A DNA stretch of 10,919 bases, taken from positions 1 to 10,919 of the forward strand of contig VAXY01000117.1 in the NCBI GenBank assembly GCA_005885085.1. The letters run 5' to 3'. A program made the translations under genes and the position numbers. Positions 1 to 8,228 of the stretch are shown here, in pieces (within the stretch, counting starts at the first letter, position 1; each line of letters opens with the position of its first letter). Below the pieces are notes generated by a model. It saw only the letters and a list, made by a program, of their open reading frames with translations. It searched no databases and was not told the DNA's origin. The stretch comes from Actinomycetota bacterium. Its GTDB lineage: Bacteria > Actinomycetota > Thermoleophilia > Gaiellales > Gaiellaceae.

Positions 1-2
1 TC

Positions 3-618
3 GACGTGCGCTGGATGCCGCCTGCGGGGACACCGGCGCTCCCCACTCCGCCCACACGGACGCTGCCGAAGGACGTCACCGGCCTGAAGGCGGACGCGGG
101 AGACACAAGCGTGCGGCTCAGCTGGCAGATCCCTGTCGGCGTGGATCATGTCGTGGTCACCCACCAGTTGAGCGCCGGCGGCGACACGCAGGTCGTTTAC
201 ACCGGCCCCGCCGAGTCGTTCACGGATCGCGGGCTCGTCAACGGTCTCGAAGATCGCTACCTGGTCGTCTCGTTTGACAAGAACGGGAACGCCTCGGCAG
301 GAGTGGCCGTCGTCGCCGGATCTGCTGCGGTCGCCCAAGGACGGCGCCAAGCTCCGCAAGCCGCCGAAGTTGATGTGGGCCAGGAACTCCGAGGCGAGCT
401 ACTACAACGTCCAGCTCTTTCGCGGGGCAGAGAAGATTCTGAGCACGTGGCCGGAGAAGGCGGCGGTCAAGCTCAAGCGCACCTGGAAGTACCAAGGGCA
501 CACGTACAAGCTCACACCGGGCATCTATCGCTGGTACGTCTGGCCTGGCTTCGGCGCTCGCTCAGCCGTTGACTACGGCGACATGCTCGGCTTCAGCAGC
601 TTCCAGATCGTCAGCTGA
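3..618 (+). pseudogene. Fibronectin type III domain protein, 5'-partial, apparent frameshift
   Basis: The gene enters from the left edge. Frame 3 is open from base 3 and encodes a Pro/Thr-rich segment followed by an FN3-like beta-sandwich (about residues 22-105: 'PKDVTGLKADAG', 'SVRLSWQIP', 'YLVVSFDKNGNAS'). At about base 315-319 the sensible reading moves to frame 1, which gives 'SPKDGAKLRKPPKLMWARN', 'YYNVQLFRG', 'LTPGIYRWYVWPG' and a TGA at 616-618. This is a second beta-rich module that I recall following FN3 domains in Thermoleophilia proteins. Dropping one base (318) or adding two restores one frame of about 204 residues. The old frame runs on to 572 as Arg/Gln-rich sequence that does not look like protein. 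Such proteins are usually extracytoplasmic, but any signal peptide lies outside the window. A sequencing error and a true pseudogene are both possible. It converges with the minus-strand genes. Confidence 0.7.
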
Positions 619-619
619 A

Positions 620-712
620 TCAGCCGGTCGTGCGGGCCATCCAGCGAAGCGTGCCCACCAGGAAGACCGTCGGCATGAGAGCGAGCGGGAAGGCGACCGT
701 CAGGGAAAGCAT
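620..712 (-). CDS. Tiny membrane peptide, 30 aa (second of an overlapping pair)
   Basis: ATG at 712-710 and TGA at 622-620. The product begins 'MLSLTVAFPLALMPTVF' and ends 'LRWMARTTG': one hydrophobic span (about residues 3-20) and a positively charged C-terminus, so probably N-out/C-in. A strong ribosome site, GGGAGG (719-724), sits 6 nt before the ATG inside the end of the preceding ORF. The ATG overlaps that ORF's stop (TGATG), the arrangement of translational coupling. Third codon positions are mostly G or C, as in the flanking genes. The stop lies 1 bp from the convergent stop of the FN3 gene. I do not recognise a family. The size is like KdpF or CydX subunits, but no partner gene is here, so no function is assigned. 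Confidence 0.55.
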   Translation of the reverse strand: MLSLTVAFPLALMPTVFLVGTLRWMARTTG

Positions 713-801
713 CAGTCGCCTCCCGTCGCGATGATCGTTCCGAGCGCCGCCAGAACGAGGAGGGCAAGGACGATCAGGCCGATGAACAGTCGCTTCTTCA
801 T
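712..801 (-). CDS. Tiny membrane peptide, 29 aa (first of an overlapping pair)
   Basis: ATG at 801-799 and TGA at 714-712. The product starts 'MKKRLFIGLIVLALLVLAAL' and ends 'ATGGD': a basic N-terminus, one uninterrupted hydrophobic helix (about residues 5-25) and a short polar tail. This suggests a single-pass membrane peptide with its N-terminus inside. It lies 47 bp downstream of the RNase stop on the same strand, so it is probably the tail of that operon. Its own ribosome site is poor: AGGA only 1 nt from the ATG, inside a 24-bp palindrome. An in-frame TAG at 819-817 excludes a longer start. I recognise no family. It could be a leader-like peptide coupling translation to the next ORF, an accessory membrane subunit or a toxin-like peptide; the sequence does not decide. 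Confidence 0.5.
   Translation of the reverse strand: MKKRLFIGLIVLALLVLAALGTIIATGGD
719..724 (-). promoter_or_regulatory. Shine-Dalgarno GGGAGG of the 30-aa membrane ORF
   Basis: On the minus strand GGGAGG is followed by CGACTG and then ATG, a 6-nt spacer. It is among the best ribosome sites in the window and is the main reason to accept the tiny downstream ORF. It lies within the Thr-Gly-Gly codons of the upstream tiny ORF. Confidence 0.6.
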
Positions 802-825
802 GTCCTGAAGTCTTGACTACAGGAC
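802..825. repeat. 24-bp near-perfect palindrome before the tiny ORFs
   Basis: On the plus strand the arms are gtcctgaagtc and gactacaggac around a central tt; 10 of 11 pairs match (808/819 is A-A). It lies between the RNase stop and the first tiny ORF, ending directly at that ATG and covering its AGGA. It could be an operator, an RNA hairpin masking the ribosome site or a processing site. No T-run follows on the minus strand, so it is not a typical intrinsic terminator of the RNase transcript. Confidence 0.5.
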
Positions 826-848
826 GGGCCGAGTCGTTACGGTTTTCC

Positions 849-2435
849 CTACTTACGGGGGCGGCCTGCAGGTGAAAGCTCGACCTTTCCATCCGTCTTC
901 TCGATCTTTTCCACGAGCACCCCGATCGGATCGCCGAGGCGGTAGGTGCCGCCGCCGCGCCGGCCGACGAGCGCCGTTCCCAGCTCGTTGAGCTCGAAGT
1001 AGTCGCCGGGCAGCCGCCGTGCCGGCAGGAACCCCTCGAAGACATCACCGAAGCGTGCGAAGAGACCGGACCCGATCAGCCCGATGATCTCGCCCTCGAA
1101 GGGCTCGTCCCAGCCGCGCTCGAACAGCTCGTCGTCGAGCAGCCACGCAAGGCAGAGCTCGTCCGCGAGATATTCGACCTGTGCCGCCTCACGCTCGCGC
1201 GAGGAGGTGTGCTCGGCGAGCCGCTCGAGGTCAGACGGCGGGGGATCGCCTGTGAGCCCGAGCTCACGCAGCAGCGCCCGGTGCACGACCAGGTCGGGGT
1301 AGCGGCGGATCGGGGAGGTGAAGTGGCAGTACGCCGTGCTCGCCAGCCCGGAGTGGCCGAGATTCTCTGGGTCGTACCGCGCCTGTTTGAGCGAGCGCAG
1401 CACTAACGCGGGGAAGGCCTCGCGCCCGCGGCCCGAACTGGCCGTGTGCTCCGCCACGCGCTCGCTCGTCTGCGCAGCCACCTCCGCGGCGAGCGCTGAG
1501 GTGAGCTGCTCCGGAGCCGGCGGCGTCGGGACACGAAGGTCGGCCAGCTTCTTCAGCAGCAGCTCGACCGCCTGTGGGTCCGGCCGCTCATGCACGCGAT
1601 AGAGCGCTTCGCGCCGCCGCGACGACAGCAACCGGGCCACCGCTTCGTTCGCGGCGATCATCAGCTCCTCGACGAGCCGGTGTGACGTCGGCTCGGACTC
1701 CTTCCACGCACGCGCGACTCCGCCTCGCCCGTCGAACTCGAACGCGATCTCGGGGCTCTCGATCCTGAGCGCGCCGCGGGCGAAGCGCCGCTCGCGCATT
1801 CCGGCCGTGAGCCGGTCGGTCAGCTCCAGCGCCGCGGCGACGTCGGGCTCGGCCTCGCGGCGCTCCGCCTGCGCGTACGTGAGGCGGGTGCGGCTGCGAA
1901 TCACGGAGCGATAGAAGCGCGGCTCACCGGTAGGCGGCAGCTCGACGGTGACGCAGAGCCGGTCCTCGTGCGGCCGCAGGCTGCAGCGGTCGTCGGCCAG
2001 TTGCGGGGGAAGCATCGGCGCGGCCAGGCCGGGCACATAGGTCGTGAAGGCGCGCTCAGCTGCGCCTCGGTCGAGCGGAGAGCCCGCTTCGACGTACGCC
2101 GAGACGTCGGCGATGTGCACCCAGGCACGAAAACCGCCGCCTTCCTCCTGCACGGAGAGCGCGTCGTCGAAGTCCTTCGCGGTCTCCGGGTCGATCGTGA
2201 ACGACAGGAGGTCCCGAAGGTCGACGCGCCCGGACGTGTCCTGTACGGGCTCGGAATACGGCTCGAACCCCCGGCGGGAGCCCGAGTGCACGAGCAGACC
2301 CTCAAGGACGACCTCGATGTCGCTCGCCTTGCCGAGCACTTGCTCGAGCTTTGCGCGACCGCGTCCGGTCCGCACAACGGCCAGGTCGCCGGGGCCGGCG
2401 TCGACGAGGCCTTTGCGGTCGAGCACGAGCGGCAC
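849..2435 (-). CDS. rnr: RNase R/RNase II family 3'-5' exoribonuclease (RNB domain)
   Basis: Cytoplasmic 3'-to-5' exoribonuclease of the RNB family, which digests RNA processively and releases nucleoside monophosphates. Counting from the GTG at 2435 (528 aa), an OB-like N-terminal segment (about 1-60) is followed by the RNB catalytic domain (about 70-390). That domain has the metal-binding 'DPETAKDFDDA' (Asp82, Asp88, Asp90, Asp91), 'WVHIADVSAYV' (105-115), 'LYRVHERPD' (278-286) and 'HFTSPIRRYPDLVVHR' (371-386). A C-terminal S1 RNA-binding domain follows (about 446-523). It is shorter than E. coli RNase R (813 aa), lacking the full tandem cold-shock domains. The frame stays open to 2510 with convincing sequence ('VVQVEKRGKLVVGEPYF') and no ATG/GTG/TTG, so the true start is probably upstream of 2435. 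It follows ftsX on the same strand. RNase R, RNase II and a short actinobacterial RNB protein are not separable here, so the symbol is provisional. Confidence 0.9.
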   Translation of the reverse strand: MPLVLDRKGLVDAGPGDLAVVRTGRGRAKLEQVLGKASDIEVVLEGLLVHSGSRRGFEPYSEPVQDTSGRVDLRDLLSFTIDPETAKDFDDALSVQEEGGGFRAWVHIADVSAYVEAGSPLDRGAAERAFTTYVPGLAAPMLPPQLADDRCSLRPHEDRLCVTVELPPTGEPRFYRSVIRSRTRLTYAQAERREAEPDVAAALELTDRLTAGMRERRFARGALRIESPEIAFEFDGRGGVARAWKESEPTSHRLVEELMIAANEAVARLLSSRRREALYRVHERPDPQAVELLLKKLADLRVPTPPAPEQLTSALAAEVAAQTSERVAEHTASSGRGREAFPALVLRSLKQARYDPENLGHSGLASTAYCHFTSPIRRYPDLVVHRALLRELGLTGDPPPSDLERLAEHTSSREREAAQVEYLADELCLAWLLDDELFERGWDEPFEGEIIGLIGSGLFARFGDVFEGFLPARRLPGDYFELNELGTALVGRRGGGTYRLGDPIGVLVEKIEKTDGKVELSPAGRPRK

Positions 2436-2510
2436 GCCCGGAACGAAGTAGGGCTCGCCGACGACGAGCTTGCCGCGCTTCTCGACCTGGACGACTGCGA
2501 GCTGGGTCAG
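2436..2510 (-). other. Probable N-terminal extension of the RNase, possible CTG start
   Basis: These 25 codons lie in the RNase frame between the ftsX stop (2513-2511) and the first GTG (2435). They read as ordinary protein ('LTQLAVVQVEKRGKLVVGEP'), matching the N-terminal OB strand pattern I recall in related RNases. The only start-like codon is CTG at 2510-2508, immediately after the ftsX TAG. It has no strong ribosome site (CGGG 5 nt upstream). Termination-reinitiation after ftsX is the likely mechanism if this is translated. Confidence 0.45.
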
Positions 2511-2518
2511 CTAGACCC
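2504..2518 (-). promoter_or_regulatory. Small hairpin at the ftsX stop / RNase start junction
   Basis: On the minus strand GGGTC and GACCC form a 5-bp stem around the loop TAGCT. The loop holds the ftsX stop codon and the first bases of the putative CTG start. It may influence reinitiation, but such short stems are common at this GC content. Confidence 0.25.
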
Positions 2519-3407
2519 GCAGGAAGCGCCTGATCGTGAACCCAGAACCGGCCGCGCCGAGCAGCAGGCCGGTCCCGACGAGGATCAACGCGTTGAGCGA
2601 GAACCCGAGCGCGTTGACGTCGCTCCCGGCATTGAGCGGCCCTGTGTGCAGGAGTGACGGCAGCGCGATCTCCTTGCCGAAGATCAGGAGCACGACAGCG
2701 CCGACCGCGCCGGCGACACCGCAGAGCACGCCTTCGAGCATGAACGGCCCACGCACGAACCAGTTGGTCGCGCCGACGAGCTTCATCACCTCGATCTCTC
2801 GGCGGCGCGAGAAGATCGAGAGCCTGATCGTGTTGGCAATCAGCAGCGTCGACGCGGCCAGCAGCAGGAACACGGCCACGACGAAGAACCCCTCGATCAC
2901 GTGCGCGAGGCGCAGGACCTTGTGCGTCGTCTTCTTCCCGTAGTCGACCTTGTCGATCCCGAACGTCGGGTCGGCTCGGAAGAGCGCCGCCACCTGCTCG
3001 ACGTCGTCACCCCGCTTCGGCACGACGGTGAGCGCGTTCGGAAACGGATTCGTGAACAGCTGACTGACCTCGTCCGGATGGTTCTTGCGCATCTCGGCGA
3101 GGGCTTCCTTCTTCGACACGAAGTTGACTCGCTTCACGAGCGGGCTCGCCGACGCGAGTCGTGCGACTTCGTTCATCTGCGTGGGAGAGGCTTCCTTGGC
3201 GCACGTGTCGGTCGTGCAGTAGTAGACGTGCACGACGAGCTCTCGCTTGACGTGGTTGCTCCAGGAGACGACCCACGAGCCGAAGGCGATGAAGAGCCCG
3301 AGCAGGAACATCCCGATCAGCACGGTCACCGTCGCCGCGAGCGTCGTCGACAGGTTCGCGCCCAGCGACCGCAGCGATTCGGCGCCGATGAGCTTGAAGC
3401 GTTCCAC
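2511..3407 (-). CDS. ftsX: Cell division protein FtsX (membrane subunit of FtsEX)
   Basis: Integral membrane partner of the FtsE ATPase. FtsEX sits at the divisome and, in studied bacteria, activates periplasmic peptidoglycan hydrolases through the FtsX outer loop. The 298-aa product has the classical topology: a cytoplasmic N-terminus ('MERFKLIGAESLRSLGANLS'), TM1 about 23-49, an extracytoplasmic domain about 50-165, TM2 about 168-193, a cytoplasmic loop with 'RRREIEVMKLVGAT' (201-214), TM3 about 220-245 and TM4 about 270-290. The length is normal for the family. The outer domain contains a close cysteine pair (Cys64 and Cys69, 'CTTDTC') that could form a small disulfide loop. The GTG start directly follows the ftsE TAG with no gap (TAGGTG), so translation is probably coupled. 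No hydrolase partner gene is adjacent. Confidence 0.95.
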   Translation of the reverse strand: MERFKLIGAESLRSLGANLSTTLAATVTVLIGMFLLGLFIAFGSWVVSWSNHVKRELVVHVYYCTTDTCAKEASPTQMNEVARLASASPLVKRVNFVSKKEALAEMRKNHPDEVSQLFTNPFPNALTVVPKRGDDVEQVAALFRADPTFGIDKVDYGKKTTHKVLRLAHVIEGFFVVAVFLLLAASTLLIANTIRLSIFSRRREIEVMKLVGATNWFVRGPFMLEGVLCGVAGAVGAVVLLIFGKEIALPSLLHTGPLNAGSDVNALGFSLNALILVGTGLLLGAAGSGFTIRRFLRV

Positions 3408-4181
3408 CTACGACTCGTAGCCGCCGCGCCGCTCGTCGCGCGCGAGCCGGCCGTCTTCGAGGGCGATCACGCGACGGCGCATCTTGTCCACCATCTCGCG
3501 GTCGTGGGTGACCATCAGGATCGTCGTCCCGGCGCGGTTGATGCGGTAGAGCAGCTGCATGATTCCGATCGAAGTGTCGGGGTCGAGGTTGCCGGTCGGC
3601 TCGTCGCACACGAGGAGGGGCGGATGGTTGACGAACGCACGCGCGATCGAGACCCGCTGCTGCTCGCCGCCGGAGAGCTCGTCGGGCAGCGAGTTCATCT
3701 TGTGCGCGAGGCCGACCATGTTCATGACCTCGGGCACCTTGCGCCTGATCGAGCTCGAGCCCTCGCCCTGCACCTTCAGCGCGTACGCGACGTTCTCGGC
3801 GGCCGTGCGGGTCGGCAGCAGCTTGAAGTCCTGGAAGACGCAGCCGACGTTGCGCCGCAGGAGCGGCACCTTCGACCGCCGCAGGCGCGTCAGGTCGCGC
3901 CCGCCGACCACGATGCGACCACGGGTCGGCTCGAGCTCCTTCAGGAGGAGGCGGACGATCGTCGACTTGCCCGAGCCCGAGGCCCCGACGACAAACACGA
4001 ACTCGCCCTTCTCGATCACGAACGAGACGTCGCGGAGGGCGGTCACGTCCGGCTCGTATACCTTCGTCACCGACTCGAAGACGATCATCGCGCTCGGGTC
4101 GGCGACGGGCGCCTCGACCAGCTGAGGCTCGGCGAGCGTCGCCGCGGGGGTTTCCTCTGTCTGAAGGGTTACGTCGGACAC
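3408..4181 (-). CDS. ftsE: Cell division ATP-binding protein FtsE
   Basis: ABC-type ATPase of FtsEX; it binds FtsX on the cytoplasmic face and drives its conformational change. Numbering from the most upstream possible start (GTG at 4217, 269 aa): Walker A 'GASGSGKST' 78-86, Q-loop Gln129 ('CVFQDFKLLP'), signature 'LSGGEQQR' 181-188, Walker B 'LLVCDEP' 201-207, D-loop 'NLDPD' and H-loop His238. The conserved FtsE core begins at 'MIVFESVTKVYEPDV' (ATG at 4088; 226 aa, the usual family length). Upstream the frame is open with Ala/Glu/Pro-rich sequence. I chose GTG 4181 (257 aa) because third positions stay GC-rich to there and a weak AGAG lies before it. GTG 4217 and ATG 4088 remain possible. 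The ATG has no visible ribosome site. The gene lies 69 bp after the prfB stop and abuts ftsX. Confidence 0.93.
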   Translation of the reverse strand: MSDVTLQTEETPAATLAEPQLVEAPVADPSAMIVFESVTKVYEPDVTALRDVSFVIEKGEFVFVVGASGSGKSTIVRLLLKELEPTRGRIVVGGRDLTRLRRSKVPLLRRNVGCVFQDFKLLPTRTAAENVAYALKVQGEGSSSIRRKVPEVMNMVGLAHKMNSLPDELSGGEQQRVSIARAFVNHPPLLVCDEPTGNLDPDTSIGIMQLLYRINRAGTTILMVTHDREMVDKMRRRVIALEDGRLARDERRGGYES

Positions 4182-4250
4182 CGGATCTCTAGGCGCGGCG
4201 CGGTCCTGGGCGCGCACCGGCTCTGAATTGCGGCCAGTCTACCGGAAGGG

Positions 4251-5358
4251 TTAGACGACCTTTCCTGCCGCCCGGGCGAGCAGGTAGGCGTGGATGAAGC
4301 CCTCCAGGTCGCCGTCGAGCACGCCCTGAGCGTTCCCCACCTCGTAGTCGGTGCGATGGTCTTTGACGAGCTGGTAGGGGTGAAGGACATAGCTACGGAT
4401 CGGGTTGCCGCCGAAGCCCATGCTGACGACGCCTCGTTCCTTCGCGAGCTCCTGCTCCCGTTCCTCCTCGGCCAGCTCGGCGAGGCGCGATTTGAGGATC
4501 CGGAGGGCGGTCTGCTTGTTCGCCGCCTGCGAGCGCTCGTTCTGGCACTGGACGACGACTCCGGTCGGCAGGTGCGTGATCCGGACGGCCGAGTCGGTCT
4601 TGTTCACATGCTGGCCGCCGGCGCCCTGCGCGCGGTAGGTGTCGATGCGAAGGTCGTTCTCGTCGATCTCGACGTCGCCGTCCTGTGAAAGGAGCGGCGC
4701 CGGAATCACCTGCGCGAAGGACGTGTGGCGGCGGTGGGCCTGGTCGAAGGGACTGAGGCGGACGAGCCTGTGCTTCCCGCGCTCTGCGCGCAGGATGCCG
4801 TACGCGTTCTCACCCTGAACCGTGAACGTGGCGGACTTGAGCCCGGCCTCCTCGCCGGGACTCGCCTCGATCACCCCGGTCTTGAAGCCGCGGTCCTGGG
4901 CCCAGCGCTCGTACATGCGCAGGAGCATCTCGGTGAAGTCCTGCGCGTCGGTGCCGCCGACGTCGGACTGCAACGTGACGACGGCGTCGCCGGCGTCGTA
5001 GTCGCCGCTGAACAGGGCCTCCTCCTCGAGGCGGTCGAGCTCCTGCTTCAGCGGTGTGATCGAGTCGGCAATCTCGGCTTCCATGCCGCCGTCCATCGAG
5101 TAGAGCTCCCGTGCGTCTTCGTAGTCGCGCGTGAGCTGCTCGTAGCGGTCGAGCTTGCGTTGCACGCGGGAGTGCTCGGTCGAGATCTGCGCCGCCCGCT
5201 CCTGGTCGCCCCAGAAGCCGGGGTCCCCCATCTGCTGCTCTAGCTCGGTGCGGCGTGCGGCGAGCGCGTCCGGGTCAAAGGTAATCACGAACCCACGTCA
5301 AGCGCGATCCGATCTCCTCGAGCTGTGCTTCTAACGGTTGTGCGTGCTCGTCGGCCAC
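4251..5358 (-). CDS. prfB: Peptide chain release factor 2 (RF2), programmed +1 frameshift
   Basis: Class I release factor that reads UGA and UAA and triggers peptidyl-tRNA hydrolysis in the ribosome. The protein is encoded in two frames: 27 codons from GTG at 5358 ('MADEHAQPLEAQLEEIGSRL', ending 'RDYL') run to CTT TGA at 5280-5275. Skipping base 5277 continues in +1 with GAC at 5276 ('DPDALAARRTELEQQ') to TAA at 4253-4251, giving 368 aa (E. coli RF2: 365). Frame-joined positions: coiled-coil domain 1 about 1-100; anticodon tripeptide Ser-Pro-Phe 202-204 in 'RLSPFDQAHRRHTSFA', which marks RF2 rather than RF1; catalytic GGQ 247-249 in 'GAGGQHVNKTDSAVR'. The UGA pause is the known autoregulation: scarce RF2 raises frameshifting. 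If only the long frame from GTG 5288 is called, the product lacks its true N-terminus. secA lies upstream, ftsE downstream. Confidence 0.96.
5274..5280 (-). promoter_or_regulatory. RF2 programmed +1 frameshift site CTTTGAC
   Basis: The minus strand reads TAC CTT TGA C. The zero frame stops at TGA (codon 28). Slippage of the Leu tRNA from CTT to TTT puts GAC (Asp) next. This is the known prfB autoregulatory element. The usual purine-rich Shine-Dalgarno-like stimulator 3 nt before CTT (AGGGGG in E. coli) is absent: the six bases before CTT are GATTAC, and the nearest G-run (GTGGG) ends 11 nt upstream. Confidence 0.93.
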
Positions 5359-5364
5359 GCGTCG

Positions 5365-5370
5365 ATGGTA
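5365..5370 (-). promoter_or_regulatory. Possible -10 element of prfB (TACCAT)
   Basis: TACCAT fits the TANNNT pattern and lies 6 nt before the GTG start. There is no Shine-Dalgarno sequence and no clear -35. The spacing would put the transcription start at or near the start codon, as in leaderless actinobacterial genes. This is inference only. Confidence 0.3.
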
Positions 5371-5470
5371 GCCAAGCCGGGGTCCGACGCCTACGGATCA
5401 GACCCGGGGAGACCCCAGCCGTTCGGTTTACGTGCCGAGTGCCGTTGTCCGCCGAGCCCCATGGAAGCGT

Positions 5471-5500
5471 GCGAGCTTCGCTCGCCCGCGTTTCGCGCGG
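5471..5500 (-). terminator. secA: Tandem hairpins after secA
   Basis: Four bases after the secA TAG (5507-5505) the minus strand has two adjacent stem-loops. One is CCGCG and CGCGG around CGAAA (5486-5500). The other is GCGAGC and GCTCGC around GAA (5471-5485). No U-tract follows. They could be a U-less terminator, as proposed in actinobacteria, or 3'-end protection between secA and prfB. Confidence 0.4.
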
Positions 5501-5504
5501 AGCG

Positions 5505-8180
<2,676 letters not shown>

Positions 8181-8187
8181 CGAACCT

Positions 8188-8193
8188 AGGGTA
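8188..8193 (-). promoter_or_regulatory. Possible -10 element of secA (TACCCT)
   Basis: TACCCT fits TANNNT and lies 7 nt before the secA ATG. The octamer GCTACCCT closely resembles GCTACCAT before prfB. No -35 is recognisable. If used, the mRNA would be leaderless or nearly so. Confidence 0.3.
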
Positions 8194-8228
8194 GCGATTG
8201 CCGGGTTCGGCCCCTGGGATCGGAGGCG

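Noticed and set aside
802..825. Intrinsic terminator after the RNase gene
   Set aside because: No T-run follows the palindrome on the minus strand, and another ORF begins right after it. On the plus strand the nearest T-run is 17 nt away.
620..1048. A single 142-codon minus-strand ORF running from the RNase into the downstream region
   Set aside because: Its first two-thirds overlap the RNase out of frame and are Arg/Ser-rich. Only the last 30 codons, with their own ribosome site, look coding, and these are reported separately.
2901..4226. Plus-strand open frame (441 codons) opposite ftsX and ftsE
   Set aside because: His/Arg/Asp-rich antisense shadow with no recognisable motif. FtsE and FtsX motifs on the minus strand are unambiguous.
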